Source: Brevibacillus brevis
GTDB taxonomy: Bacteria; Bacillota; Bacilli; Brevibacillales; Brevibacillaceae
Direction: 5' to 3'
Length of the DNA: 64,000 nt
NCBI RefSeq assembly: GCF_031583145.1
Contig: NZ_CP134050.1
Coordinates: 392,501-456,500, forward strand
The notes under the pieces were generated by a model, which did no database searches, was not told the origin of the DNA, and saw nothing but the letters and a program-made list of their open reading frames with translations. How positions within the stretch are numbered: position 1 is the stretch's first letter; every line of letters starts with the position of its first letter. This document shows, one piece after another, positions 25,512 to 33,916 of the stretch. The position numbers and the translations under genes were made by a program.

Positions 25512-26549
25512 TTATTTTTGCCGTACATACTGCTGATCTTTCATAAACAGCCGCCAAAAGTAAAAGAAGCCGGGAATGAGGATCGCGAAGCCGACGAGAT
25601 AGCAGATGAACAGGGCGTGGAACGTCTCTGGATGGGTAAAGCCCGATTCGATGGTCACCTGGGGATAGACGATGTACGGCAGCCGTGCGGCACCATAGGC
25701 GTAGCTGGCCAAGAGGTATTGGACGACGGCCGCGACGACGGCGACCCGTGGCATGTGCAGGATGAGCCGGCGCTGCGGCGGCAGCAGAACGGCGATGTAG
25801 CTGGCAAAGAAAAAGAGTACGGATGCGATCAGCCAGGGCAGGTAAGCGAGGATCCGGTCGAAGAGCCACCGCGCCTCCATCTCCATCGTCACCACAGTCA
25901 GCACTGCCATGAGCAGCGTAATGGGACCGAGAAAGGTCGCATTTCTCCGGTAAACGTCGTATGCCTTCCGTTCGCCAGCCACGTAGGAGTAGTCGGCCAG
26001 CAGGAGGGAGGAGAGGAACAGCGTGCTGCTTACGGCCAGTCCCATATAGGAATAGACATGGGGGCTGGTGAAAAAAGCATGCCAGTCCAGCTGCTCGACG
26101 CCGTTGTACATTTGGATAAAGCCGCCCTGGGTGACGGGCAGCACGCTGATCAAGAGCGCAGGGACCAGGATCCCCGTGATGCCGGAGACGATGCTGAGCG
26201 TTTTGTCGTACTTGTGGATCAGGTGCGAGAAAACCATGAAGGCGCTGCGAAGCAGGATCAGCAGCAGGACCAGGCTCCCGGGGATGAGCAGGACGGTGCC
26301 CAGGGTGAATGTGGCGCCGGGGAAAAAAGTCACGAGCGCGACGACGATCAGCACGATGAAGACGTTGACGACCTCCCAGGAAGGGGAGAGGTAGCGGTTG
26401 GCGATGGAAGTGGCCTTCGTCTTTTCGCGGTTCACGTAGATCATGGACCAAAAACCCGCCCCGAAGTCAAAGGAGGCGGCGACGGAATAGATCACGACGA
26501 AAATCCACAGCAGGGTGATGGCGATGATGGTATCGGTCGTATTGATCAT
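25512..26549 (-). CDS. cydB: cytochrome bd-type quinol oxidase subunit II
   Basis: The 345-residue protein has about nine membrane helices. The N-terminus IAITLLWIFVVIYSVAASFDFGAGFWSMIY is the typical CydB start. With CydA it oxidises menaquinol and reduces oxygen with high affinity and little proton pumping. I chose ATG 26549, preceded by GGGAGG, over the upstream alternative at 26570. The gap to cydA is 24 bases. Confidence 0.9.
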   Translation of the reverse strand: MINTTDTIIAITLLWIFVVIYSVAASFDFGAGFWSMIYVNREKTKATSIANRYLSPSWEVVNVFIVLIVVALVTFFPGATFTLGTVLLIPGSLVLLLILLRSAFMVFSHLIHKYDKTLSIVSGITGILVPALLISVLPVTQGGFIQMYNGVEQLDWHAFFTSPHVYSYMGLAVSSTLFLSSLLLADYSYVAGERKAYDVYRRNATFLGPITLLMAVLTVVTMEMEARWLFDRILAYLPWLIASVLFFFASYIAVLLPPQRRLILHMPRVAVVAAVVQYLLASYAYGAARLPYIVYPQVTIESGFTHPETFHALFICYLVGFAILIPGFFYFWRLFMKDQQYVRQK

Positions 26550-26573
26550 GACGAAGCCTCCCGAAATCAAACA

Positions 26574-27920
26574 TTATTCGGCCGTGCGCTCGCTGCGCTG
26601 CCCGCCGGAATCCAGCTCCAGCGGGTGGCGGCCGAAGTAGCTGCGGAAGACCAGCAGCGTGACGACCGCCAGAAACAGGTAGACGGCCAAAAAGATCCAG
26701 AAAAACGTGGAGACGCCGACGGCTTTCGTAGCGGCATCGGCCGTTTTCATTACGCGGTAGATGACCCACGGCTGCCTACCGGTGCAGGCGAAAATCCAGC
26801 CGAACTCGATTCCGAGCAGGGACAACGGGGCGCTGGCGACAAATACCCAGAGCACCCAGCGGGGAAACTGGGAGCGCTTCAACAGCTTTTTCCAGGCAAA
26901 GCCGACGAAGCCGACGAAAATCAGAAGGCTGCCGACGCCGACCATGCCGTTGAACAGCGTATGGATGTACAGCGGGGGCCACAGCTCCTCGGGAAAATCG
27001 TCCAGGCCGACCACGACCTCGTCAAAGCGGTTCGCAGCGAGAAAACTCAGGGCCCAAGGAATCTCGACGGCGTATTTGACTTCTTTTGTCTCGGGGTCGG
27101 TGAACCCGCCGACCGCCAGCGGAGCGTAGGCCTGCGTCTGGAACAACCCTTCAGCGGCCGCGAGCTTTTCCGGCTGGTAGCGGTGCAGCAGCTGGGCCGA
27201 TTCATGCCCGTTTAATGCCGTGAGCAACGAAAACGATCCGCCGACGATCAAGCCGAGCAGCAGCGCTTTTTGATGGTACTGATAGACGCGCCCGCCTCTT
27301 TCGGACCGAAGCATTTTCCATGCGGCTACGCCGGCGATGGCGAAGGCACCGGTCATGTAGGCGGAGACGGTGACATGCCCGGCTGTCACGAAGAAGCTCG
27401 GATTGAAAAAAGCCGCCCACGGGTCGACATCGACGATCTCCCCGTCCGCGATGCGGAAGCCGGCCGGTGTTCCTTCGAAGGCGTGAACGTTGGTAATCAA
27501 GATCGCAGAGGCTGTGGCTCCCACCAGCACCATGAACACGCTGAGCAGACGCATGGCGGGAGAGAGCCGGTGGGCGGCGTAGACGTAAATAGACATGAAC
27601 AGCGCCTCAAGGAAAAAGGCAAAGATTTCGATTTGAAAAGGCAAGGAAATGACCTTGCCCACGACTTCCATGAAGCCGGGCCATAGCAAGGACAGCTGAA
27701 CCCCTGAGATCGTGCCGGAGGGGATGGCGACGCCGAGCAGTATCGCCTGGGCTTTCGTCCAGCGCCTTGCCATGGTTTCGTAGTCGCGGTCTTTCGTACG
27801 CCAAAAGAGAAGCTCTACGAGCAGGATCATCAGGGGGAGTCCCACGCCGAGGGTAGCAAAAATAATGTGAAAGGCCATGGTTGTCCCGAAGGCCGCTCTA
27901 GTCATGACAATATCTTCCAC
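26574..27920 (-). CDS. cydA: cytochrome bd-type quinol oxidase subunit I
   Basis: The 448-residue protein carries the haem-binding subunit features: His18 in AFHIIF, the GVQLSLLWPGFM region, and the conserved TGRQPWVIY. The quinol-binding loop is short, so it belongs with the short-loop (CIO/YthA-like) oxidases. The start is GTG 27920, ten bases after AAAGGA, or ATG 27905; I kept the former, with some doubt. Between this gene and the pirin gene lies a dyad that resembles those in front of the NreB-like kinase and the ba3 oxidase. Confidence 0.9.
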   Translation of the reverse strand: MEDIVMTRAAFGTTMAFHIIFATLGVGLPLMILLVELLFWRTKDRDYETMARRWTKAQAILLGVAIPSGTISGVQLSLLWPGFMEVVGKVISLPFQIEIFAFFLEALFMSIYVYAAHRLSPAMRLLSVFMVLVGATASAILITNVHAFEGTPAGFRIADGEIVDVDPWAAFFNPSFFVTAGHVTVSAYMTGAFAIAGVAAWKMLRSERGGRVYQYHQKALLLGLIVGGSFSLLTALNGHESAQLLHRYQPEKLAAAEGLFQTQAYAPLAVGGFTDPETKEVKYAVEIPWALSFLAANRFDEVVVGLDDFPEELWPPLYIHTLFNGMVGVGSLLIFVGFVGFAWKKLLKRSQFPRWVLWVFVASAPLSLLGIEFGWIFACTGRQPWVIYRVMKTADAATKAVGVSTFFWIFLAVYLFLAVVTLLVFRSYFGRHPLELDSGGQRSERTAE

Positions 27921-27955
27921 GGGGCTTGCGTCCTTTCCGTATCATTCCTGAACCG

Positions 27956-27982
27956 TTAGGGATTCCCTGATAATGTCCCTAG
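27956..27982 (-). promoter_or_regulatory. GGG/CCC dyad upstream of cydA
   Basis: On the minus strand the sequence is CTAGGGA-N5-TCAGGGA-AT-CCCTAA. The inner part, TCAGGGAATCCCTAA, differs from the palindrome at 56008-56023 by one missing T and one transition. It lies 36 bases ahead of the cydA start. A clear -10 could not be placed, so whether it activates or represses is open. Confidence 0.45.
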
Positions 27983-28009
27983 AGGAAGATGGGATTATGC
28001 AAACAAAAA

Positions 28010-28050
28010 AGAGATGCCTGAAGCAAACTTGGGCTGCTCCAGGCATCTCT
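28010..28050 (-). terminator. terminator of the doxX-pirin unit
   Basis: AGAGATGCCTG (28010-28020) and CAGGCATCTCT (28040-28050) are perfectly complementary. On the minus strand the hairpin is followed by TTTTTTG. Confidence 0.88.
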
Positions 28051-28094
28051 GCTGTTCTTCTGGCGGTGAAAGCAAAACGCATATCGATAAATGA

Positions 28095-28877
28095 TTACTT
28101 GCGGTACAAGGGATAATCGACTTCGGTAGGCACCTGAATCAGTACCAGGCGGAGCGATGTGTCAGCGTCAGCTTCATATGCCACTATGACGTCATCGTTT
28201 TCTGCGGCAGTAACGACGAAGTCACCTGTGCGGAACGATTTAGCACTTGCGCTTGGCTGGTCTTCCTCGCTGTTGAAAGCGCGTCCTTGACCAGCGACCA
28301 CGACCGCCGCATGGGAGTATCCAGCCGGCAGCTTTTGCGAGTAGGATTGCCCCGCAGGGATGGTGATGTCGCTCATGAGCGAATCGGTGACGAGCTGAAT
28401 CGGCGCTTCCTGGCCAACGATGTGTTTGACGACTGTGCCGCCGACCGTTTCCACGGGAAAATCCTCGTGATTGTACTGATGGTAGGTCGGAGGGCGTTTG
28501 GTCGCCTTCGCCAGATGAGGCTCGAACCAGATCTGAAACATCTCGGTGTCCTTGTTCAATTCTTCGGCGTGATAGGCCCCCGAGCCAGTCTGCATGATTT
28601 GCACTCCCCCGGTCGTCACTTCCTGGAGGTTGCCCAGTGTGTCGCGGTGTCCAATCCTGCCTTGAAGCACGTACGACAAGATTTCGAATCCCGAATGGGG
28701 GTGCAGCGGAATCTCGAAGGTCTTTTCCGATTTCGCCCAGGCCCAGTAAAACAAGGGGCCGACCCGTGTGACGACTGATCCTTCGCGGGGAAAGCCGATC
28801 GGCTTGTTTTCGGTGATTTCACCGTCGCCAAAATGTCCTTTTGCCTGTTCCTCTCTTGTATAGACGGATAGTTCCAT
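28095..28877 (-). CDS. pirin-family protein
   Basis: In this 260-residue double-cupin protein the metal-binding residues of the N-terminal cupin are visible in HPHSGFEILSYVLQGRIGHRDTLG and GSGAYHAEEL. Bacterial pirins of this type can act as quercetin 2,3-dioxygenases or as redox-sensitive partners of other proteins. AAAGGAGGCATCCCCT precedes the ATG. The doxX gene ends 53 bases upstream, so it is probably in the same MarR-controlled unit, which points to quinone or electrophile stress. Confidence 0.88.
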   Translation of the reverse strand: MELSVYTREEQAKGHFGDGEITENKPIGFPREGSVVTRVGPLFYWAWAKSEKTFEIPLHPHSGFEILSYVLQGRIGHRDTLGNLQEVTTGGVQIMQTGSGAYHAEELNKDTEMFQIWFEPHLAKATKRPPTYHQYNHEDFPVETVGGTVVKHIVGQEAPIQLVTDSLMSDITIPAGQSYSQKLPAGYSHAAVVVAGQGRAFNSEEDQPSASAKSFRTGDFVVTAAENDDVIVAYEADADTSLRLVLIQVPTEVDYPLYRK

Positions 28878-28930
28878 AGGGGATGCCTCCTTTGGTCCAA
28901 TTATTGGCGCCCGCGTGAGGGGAGCAAAGA

Positions 28931-29317
28931 TTAAAACAGGACGTATGCGCCAGGACCGATCAGAGCTACGCCGACCGCGATGGCGATGAGAGCCAGGTTG
29001 TACTCGTAACCGTTTTGTGTCGCCCAGTATCCGTTTGGACCGTGCACTTTGACAATCGCCATCAGCATGGTGATCACAATCAGAGCGGCACCTACCCAGG
29101 TCCAGACACCGGCTGCGAACAACAGTCCGCCGACAAGCTCACCCAGCCCGGCGAGCAGAGCCATCAAGACCCCCGGCTTTACCCCGATCGATTCCAGCCA
29201 TCCGGCTGTTCCTTTCAGGCCGTGGCCGCCAAACCAGCCGAACAGTTTTTGCGTACCGTGAGCCGCAAACGTCAATCCAATCACCAAACGAATAATCAAC
29301 AAACCAAGATCCATCAT
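28931..29317 (-). CDS. DoxX-family membrane protein
   Basis: The 128-residue protein has four membrane helices and the DoxX pattern ([51 protein letters not shown]). DoxX proteins of this size (MhqP-like) are induced by quinones in Bacillus subtilis through MhqR. AGGAGTGATAC precedes two adjacent ATG codons (29317, 29314). The operator-like sequence at 29361-29393 overlaps its promoter. Confidence 0.85.
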   Translation of the reverse strand: MMDLGLLIIRLVIGLTFAAHGTQKLFGWFGGHGLKGTAGWLESIGVKPGVLMALLAGLGELVGGLLFAAGVWTWVGAALIVITMLMAIVKVHGPNGYWATQNGYEYNLALIAIAVGVALIGPGAYVLF

Positions 29318-29341
29318 GATGTATCACTCCTTATGGGACTT

Positions 29342-29393
29342 ACTATATAGTATGACCATTTATCTTCAAATATAATATTTTAAATTTGAGATA
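29342..29393 (-). promoter_or_regulatory. doxX promoter with MhqR-like operator
   Basis: On the minus strand TTGAAG (29364-29369) and TATAGT (29342-29347) are 16 bases apart. Overlapping and upstream of the -35 is an inverted repeat, TATCTTCAAAT (29361-29371) and ATTTGAGATA (29384-29393), related to the operators at 30092-30109 and 30635-30652. Repression by the MarR protein encoded at 30167-30613 is inferred. Confidence 0.6.
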
Positions 29394-29399
29394 TTTGGT

Positions 29400-29436
29400 G
29401 AAAAAAGGCTGGCGGGCCTTAAAAGGTTTCCGCCAG
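29400..29436 (-). terminator. terminator of the azoreductase gene
   Basis: CTGGCGG (29409-29415) and CCGCCAG (29430-29436) form a stem that includes the last codons of the gene. On the minus strand it is followed by CCTTTTTT. Confidence 0.75.
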
Positions 29437-30045
29437 TTTAGCTGCTTTGACAACGCCTTCTTGCACGATTGCCTCTGCTTTGTCAGGGAATTGGTTGTGG
29501 CCTTCCACGATCACTTCGGTGATGTTGGAGATGCCCCAGAAGCCGAGCAGTGTGCGAACGTATTTGTTTGCCATTTCAACAGCTGCTGCAGGGCCTTCGG
29601 AGTATACGCCGCCGCGTGCGCTCAGCAGAGCCACTTTTTTGTCGCCCATCAGACCTACAGGGCCTTCAGCAGTGTATTTGAACGTTTTGCCTGCTTGGGA
29701 CAGGTAGTCCATGTAAGTGTGCAGAGGTGCAGGTACAGTGAAGTTCCACATTGGGAATGCGATCACGACTTTGTCTGCTTCCGCAAATTGGTTCAGATAT
29801 TTGTTGACGAGGTCTGCGCCTTTTTGTTCGTCGGCGCTCAGTTCCATTCCGCGGCCAGCTTTGAACATGGCGGTCAGCAGATCGTTGCCGTAATAAGGCA
29901 GGTTTTCTGCGAACAGGTCCAGTTCCGTTACTTCATCGTTTGGATGAGTTTCTTTGTAGGATTTCGCGAAAGCCTCATACAGTTTTACGCTTACCGCTTG
30001 TTCTACAGGGCGATCGTTTGCCTTGATCAAAAGTACTTTGCTCAT
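29419..30045 (-). CDS. azoR: FMN-dependent NADH-azoreductase (quinone reductase)
   Basis: The 208-residue flavodoxin-fold protein carries MSKVLLIKANDRP, FPMWNFTVPAPLHTYMDYLSQAGKTFKYTAEGPVGLMGDKKVALLSARGG, the AzoR pattern. These enzymes reduce azo dyes and, in the cell, mainly quinones by two electrons, so that no semiquinone is made. I chose ATG 30045, with GAAGGGGAAAT upstream, over the in-frame start at 30063. It has its own promoter and an MhqR-like operator. Confidence 0.93.
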   Translation of the reverse strand: MSKVLLIKANDRPVEQAVSVKLYEAFAKSYKETHPNDEVTELDLFAENLPYYGNDLLTAMFKAGRGMELSADEQKGADLVNKYLNQFAEADKVVIAFPMWNFTVPAPLHTYMDYLSQAGKTFKYTAEGPVGLMGDKKVALLSARGGVYSEGPAAAVEMANKYVRTLLGFWGISNITEVIVEGHNQFPDKAEAIVQEGVVKAAKLAETF

Positions 30046-30091
30046 GTTTATTTCCCCTTCCATTTTGTAAGTCGCTAACTTTTAATGTGTA

Positions 30092-30133
30092 AATCTCGAT
30101 TTTAAGATTATTATTCATTCTTCTTTTTGTCAA
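30092..30133 (-). promoter_or_regulatory. azoR promoter with MhqR-like operator
   Basis: On the minus strand TTGACA (30128-30133) and TAATCT (30105-30110) are 17 bases apart. The 18-base inverted repeat AATCTCGATTTTAAGATT (30092-30109) covers the -10 and the start point. It matches the published MhqR operator pattern as I recall it (tATCTcgaaTTCgAGATa). Confidence 0.72.
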
Positions 30134-30166
30134 GAACTTTTTTTCGGCGGTTGGCCGCCCGTTTGG

Positions 30167-30613
30167 CTAAAAGCTTTCTTGGGCGGCATGACCGAGTTTT
30201 TTAAGCAGGGCGATGGCTTGGCGCTGTTCTTCCGGCGTCAGGCCGCTGACCGCTTTTTCAATCGTTTGCTTGTGCGTTGGGAAAATGTCGGCCAAAAATT
30301 GTTGCCCTTTTTCCGTCAGCTCGGCGTAGATGACGCGGCGATCCTCCAGACACGGCTTGCGGACCAGCAGCTGCTTCTTCTCTAGCTTGTCCACTACATA
30401 CGTAATGTTTCCGCTGGAGATCAGGATCTTTTCCCCAATTTGCTGCAAGGGTTGGGGCCCTTTATGAAAAAGAACCTCGAGCACGCCAAATTCGGTCGGA
30501 TTGAGTCCATGCTGACGAATGTCGCGGCTGGTGTGGGCTGTGACCCAGTTGTACGCCCGTGACAGCACGACCAAAAGATCGAGGGAGACGTCCCGTTTGT
30601 CGGCTTCGGACAT
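30167..30613 (-). CDS. MarR-family repressor, MhqR-like
   Basis: The 148-residue regulator has a winged helix (LQQIGEKILISSGNITYVVDKLEKKQLLVRKPCLEDRRVIYAELTEKGQQFL). It has one cysteine in the wing (KPCLEDRR). Its neighbours are an azoreductase, a DoxX protein and a pirin, the usual company of MhqR/YodB-type repressors of the quinone response. ATG 30613 follows AAAAGGAGGGG. Similar operators at its own promoter and at those of azoR and doxX suggest that it controls all three and itself. Confidence 0.87.
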   Translation of the reverse strand: MSEADKRDVSLDLLVVLSRAYNWVTAHTSRDIRQHGLNPTEFGVLEVLFHKGPQPLQQIGEKILISSGNITYVVDKLEKKQLLVRKPCLEDRRVIYAELTEKGQQFLADIFPTHKQTIEKAVSGLTPEEQRQAIALLKKLGHAAQESF

Positions 30614-30634
30614 GATACCCCTCCTTTTTGTTAA

Positions 30635-30687
30635 TATCTTTAATTTAAGATAACGCAATTTTACTCGATTTGCAGGGGTGTTGTCAA
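30635..30687 (-). promoter_or_regulatory. promoter and operator of the marR-like gene
   Basis: On the minus strand TTGACA (30682-30687) and TAAAAT (30658-30663) are 18 bases apart. Just downstream is TATCTTTAATTTAAGATA (30635-30652), a perfect 18-base palindrome apart from its AT centre, in the position expected for autorepression. Confidence 0.72.
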
Positions 30688-30741
30688 ATCCAACCGCGGA
30701 TCCTTATTGGCCAAGGCATCATTTTGGAAGGGAATAATCCG

Positions 30742-30779
30742 TTGCAGGACTTTTGTTTGTGTGATAAACTTTTGTTTGT
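30742..30779 (+). promoter_or_regulatory. promoter of psuKG with 12-base direct repeat
   Basis: TTGCAG (30742-30747) and TAAACT (30765-30770) are 17 bases apart. The 12-mer ACTTTTGTTTGT occurs at 30749-30760, in the spacer, and again at 30768-30779, overlapping the -10, with a period of 19 bases. A regulator bound there would block transcription. The helix-turn-helix part of the kinase encoded next is the obvious candidate. Confidence 0.5.
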
Positions 30780-30816
30780 AGATGAAACTGTGAATGCTAC
30801 TCAAGAAGGAAGGAGG

Positions 30817-31923
30817 ATGGCCGTGGACAAAGAAATGCAGATTTTGCAGCACATCCGGCACAATCCTTTTATCAGTCAGCAGGAGCTGGCCGATCTGATG
30901 GGAATTTCCCGTTCTGCCGTTGCGGGATATATCGCGCAGCTGACCAAGCGCGGGGAGATCAAGGGGCGTGCTTACGTGCTGCGCGAGGAAGGGCAAATCG
31001 CGTGCATCGGCGGAGCGAATCTGGACCGGAAGGCGCGCGGCAAGCAGCGGGTGCGCCTGCACTCTTCCAATCCCGTCACGATCATGGAGTCGTGCGGAGG
31101 AGTCGCCCGCAATATCGCCGAGAATTTGGGCAGGCTGGGCTGCAAGACCTCGCTGTTCACCAGTATCGGGGAAGACAAGGAAGGGGAATGGATCCTTCAG
31201 GAGACCAAAAAGCACGGCGTGGACATCAGCCAGGTATGGCGTCTGCCGACTCAGCGGACAGGCACCTATACCGCTCTGCTCGACATCGATGGCGAGATGA
31301 TCGTCTCGCTGGCCAATATGGATATTTACGATGCGCTCACCCCGGAGATGTTTGCGGAAAAATGGTCGCATATCGCCGCCGCTCAAGCGATTTTCCTCGA
31401 TACAAACGTACCGGCGGATTGCCTGGCGTACATCATCGAGCGTTGCCGGGCGGAAAGCATTCCACTGTTCGTAGACCCGGTCTCTTCCGCCAAAGCGAAA
31501 AAGCTGCCACAGCAATTGGACGGAGTGGAAGCCATCTTGCCGAATCGGGAAGAAGCAGAGCTGCTTGCAGGAGTGAGCATCGGATCGATCGAGGAATGCG
31601 CCGAGGCTTGCCGCAAGATCAGAGAACGCGGCGTGAAGCACGTCGTCGTCACGATGGGAGAGCAAGGCATCTATTATCAGACGGAGGGGATCTCCGAGCA
31701 TTTCGCACCGTATCCTACGGACGTCGTGGACGTGACAGGGGCGGGGGATGCCTTCGCATCGGGCTTGCTGTACGGAATCGTCAGCGGCGAGTCGTTTGAG
31801 ATGGCCTGCCGATTGGGGCTGGCCGCATCTGCCCTGACTTTGCAAACCGATCAATCCGTGTCCCCGCTGCTCAAGCCGGAGCAGCTCGAACAGGCTGTCA
31901 ACCAATTTGAAAAGGAGCGATAA
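30817..31923 (+). CDS. psuK: HTH-PfkB fusion, pseudouridine kinase type
   Basis: The 368-residue protein opens with a winged helix of about 60 residues (EMQILQHIRHNPFISQQELADLMGISRSAVAGYIAQLTKRGEI) followed by a PfkB-family sugar kinase domain (CIGGANLDRKARG, ESCGGVARNIAENLGRLG, and the catalytic signature DVTGAGDAFASGLLYG near the C-terminus). The partner gene psuG shows the likely reaction: phosphorylation of pseudouridine before the base is split off. The start is ATG 30817 or GTG 30823; AGGAGG at 30811-30816 favours the GTG, while a second site AAGAAGG just ahead suits the ATG. The fused DNA-binding domain suggests that it also controls its own operon. Confidence 0.88.
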   Translation: MAVDKEMQILQHIRHNPFISQQELADLMGISRSAVAGYIAQLTKRGEIKGRAYVLREEGQIACIGGANLDRKARGKQRVRLHSSNPVTIMESCGGVARNIAENLGRLGCKTSLFTSIGEDKEGEWILQETKKHGVDISQVWRLPTQRTGTYTALLDIDGEMIVSLANMDIYDALTPEMFAEKWSHIAAAQAIFLDTNVPADCLAYIIERCRAESIPLFVDPVSSAKAKKLPQQLDGVEAILPNREEAELLAGVSIGSIEECAEACRKIRERGVKHVVVTMGEQGIYYQTEGISEHFAPYPTDVVDVTGAGDAFASGLLYGIVSGESFEMACRLGLAASALTLQTDQSVSPLLKPEQLEQAVNQFEKER

Positions 31924-31926
31924 ACG

Positions 31927-32853
31927 ATGAAACAATATTTGACCTATACAGAGGAAGTTCGTCACGCGCTGGAAAACAATCTGCCGGTAGTGGCGCTGGA
32001 GACTACCATCATTTCGCACGGCATGCCTTACCCGCAAAACATCGAAATGGCCAAGGAAGTCGAGCAGATCATCCGCGACAACGGTGCGGTGCCTGCGACG
32101 ATCGGGATCATGAACGGCAAAATCAAGATCGGCCTGACCGAGAGCGAGCTGGAGGAGTTCGCGACCAATAAATCCGTGGAGAAAGTGAGCCGCCGGGACT
32201 TCCCTTACATCCTGGCGAGCGGAAAAGTGGGCGCGACTACCGTAGCGGCAACCATGATCGCTGCCCAAATGGCTGGCATCCGCATGTTTGCGACCGGCGG
32301 CATCGGCGGCGTGCACCGCGAAGGCGAGATCACGTGGGACGTTTCGGCCGATTTGACCGAATTGGCACAAACCAACGTAGCGGTCGTCTGCGCCGGGGCC
32401 AAATCGATTCTGGACATCGGACGCACGCTGGAATATTTGGAAACGCACGGTGTGCCGGTTGTGGGCTACCAAACCTCTGAATTCCCGTCCTTCTTTGCCC
32501 GCGAGAGCGGATTTGGCGTAGACTTCCGTATGGACACGCCGGAAGAAGTGGGCACGTTGATGGATACCAAGTGGAAGCTGGGTCTGAATGGCGGCATGAT
32601 CATCGCCAACCCGGTTCCGGAAGCAGATGCTTTGAACCACGCAGAGATTGAAGCTGTCATCCTGCAGGCTCTTCAGGAAGCAAAAGAAAACAACATCACG
32701 GGCAAAAAGGTAACGCCTTTCCTGCTCGACAAAGTGAAGTCGCTGACAGCAGGCAAAAGCTTGCAAACGAACATCGCGCTGGTAAGACACAACGCAGAGG
32801 TGGCGGCAAAAATCGCAGTCGCCTACCAGCAAAAAGCCAACCAGGCAAACTAA
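31927..32853 (+). CDS. psuG: pseudouridine-5'-phosphate glycosidase
   Basis: The 308-residue protein closely follows the PsuG pattern ([86 protein letters not shown]). It splits pseudouridine 5'-phosphate into uracil and ribose 5-phosphate, so that the modified nucleoside from RNA turnover can be reused. It starts four bases after psuK, with AAAGGAG in the end of that gene. Confidence 0.95.
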   Translation: MKQYLTYTEEVRHALENNLPVVALETTIISHGMPYPQNIEMAKEVEQIIRDNGAVPATIGIMNGKIKIGLTESELEEFATNKSVEKVSRRDFPYILASGKVGATTVAATMIAAQMAGIRMFATGGIGGVHREGEITWDVSADLTELAQTNVAVVCAGAKSILDIGRTLEYLETHGVPVVGYQTSEFPSFFARESGFGVDFRMDTPEEVGTLMDTKWKLGLNGGMIIANPVPEADALNHAEIEAVILQALQEAKENNITGKKVTPFLLDKVKSLTAGKSLQTNIALVRHNAEVAAKIAVAYQQKANQAN

Positions 32854-32876
32854 GCGAATACGCCGAAGACCGGCAC

Positions 32877-32904
32877 AAGCCCCCGAGAAATCGGGGGCTT
32901 TTCT
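32877..32904 (+). terminator. terminator of psuKG
   Basis: AAGCCCCCGA and TCGGGGGCTT form a perfect ten-pair stem with a GAAA loop, followed by T residues. Confidence 0.9.
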
Positions 32905-33003
32905 TATGGCGCTTTTCCGGAATTCGGCAGGTCGAGCAGGACTATCCCATAGGAGTTCGAAGATAGGATGGAAATAGAAGTTGATCTGGGAGGGGTGTCA
33001 CAG

Positions 33004-33762
33004 ATGAAGATCGCTGCACTCTATGATATTCACGGAAATTTGCCGGCGCTGAACGCAGTGTTGAATGAGCTCGAGGAGGTCAAGCCTGACCTGATTGTTG
33101 TTGGGGGGGATATCGTTTCCGGACCGATGCCAAAGCAAACGATGGAACGGCTTTTTGCCCATGCTGATCCGGTTCGCTGCATTCGCGGGAACGGAGACCG
33201 GGAAGTCGTGATGGCTTTCGACGGGCAACCGCTTCCTGCCGCCTTGTCGGAAAAAGGACGCCAAAAAACACAATGGGTAGCGCAGCAGTTGACCCCCTCT
33301 CAAAGGGATTTTCTTTGCGAACTGCCCGCAACAGCCACACTGCATGTCGAGGGGCTGGGCGATGTCCTGTTTTGCCACGCAACACCGTACAGCGATGAAG
33401 AAATCTTTACACCGATCACACCACAGGAACGGATTGTCACGATTTTTGCCGGGATCCGGGAAAAGATGGTGGTGTGCGGACACACCCATATGCAGTTTGA
33501 GCGTCAAGCAGGCAGTCTGCGCATCGTCAATGCGGGAAGCGTTGGCATGCCGTTTGCGGACCAGCCGGGGGCGTACTGGCTCCTGATCAGTCCCGCGGGC
33601 TATGAGTTTCGCAGGACGGCGTATGACCTTGAGACAGCGGCTAAGGAGATAAGAGCGAGCGGAGACCCGCAGGGGGACGAATTCGCGGAAGGGAACGTGC
33701 TCAAGGTTCCGACGGCGGGAGAGGCAACGCAATTCCTGGAAGGCATGGCTGCGAAAAACTGA
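33004..33762 (+). CDS. metallophosphoesterase family protein
   Basis: The 252-residue calcineurin-like phosphoesterase has all five blocks in order: ALYDIHGN, VVGGDIVSGPMP, IRGNGDRE, FCHATP and VCGHTHMQFE. It groups with small YfcE/MJ0936-like phosphodiesterases and serine/threonine phosphatase-like proteins; the substrate cannot be told. The ATG at 33004 has GGGAGGGG upstream; an in-frame ATG at 32968 is less well placed. It is a single-gene unit. Confidence 0.87.
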   Translation: MKIAALYDIHGNLPALNAVLNELEEVKPDLIVVGGDIVSGPMPKQTMERLFAHADPVRCIRGNGDREVVMAFDGQPLPAALSEKGRQKTQWVAQQLTPSQRDFLCELPATATLHVEGLGDVLFCHATPYSDEEIFTPITPQERIVTIFAGIREKMVVCGHTHMQFERQAGSLRIVNAGSVGMPFADQPGAYWLLISPAGYEFRRTAYDLETAAKEIRASGDPQGDEFAEGNVLKVPTAGEATQFLEGMAAKN

Positions 33763-33776
33763 TTGCTTTGCCGAAT

Positions 33777-33814
33777 AAGAGGGACGATACCAATGGGTTT
33801 CGTCCTTCTTTTTT
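33777..33814 (+). terminator. terminator of the metallophosphoesterase gene
   Basis: AAGAGGGACGA and TCGTCCTTCTT pair, with one G-T pair, and are followed by TTTT. Confidence 0.78.
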
Positions 33815-33842
33815 GTTCGAAAAAACCATTTGAAAAAAATGC

Positions 33843-33872
33843 TTGATATACCCTGTGGGGGTATATTATACT
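33843..33872 (+). promoter_or_regulatory. copA promoter with CsoR-like operator
   Basis: TTGATA (33843-33848) and TATACT (33867-33872) are 18 bases apart. Between them, ATATACCC (33846-33853) and GGGTATAT (33859-33866) form a dyad of the type bound by the copper repressor CsoR. Copper would release it and turn on copA. Confidence 0.75.
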
Positions 33873-33916
33873 GAAGGTGCATCAACGAGAGGTCATTAGG
33901 GAATCTTACTCGGATA

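Noticed and set aside
30146-30159. Hairpin GGCGG-TTGG-CCGCC after the MarR gene as its terminator
   Set aside because: On the minus strand it is followed by A residues, not T, so it does not fit a factor-independent stop.
30661-32832. 723-codon open frame antisense to psuKG
   Set aside because: Mirror of the codon bias in psuK and psuG; no ribosome site and no domain.
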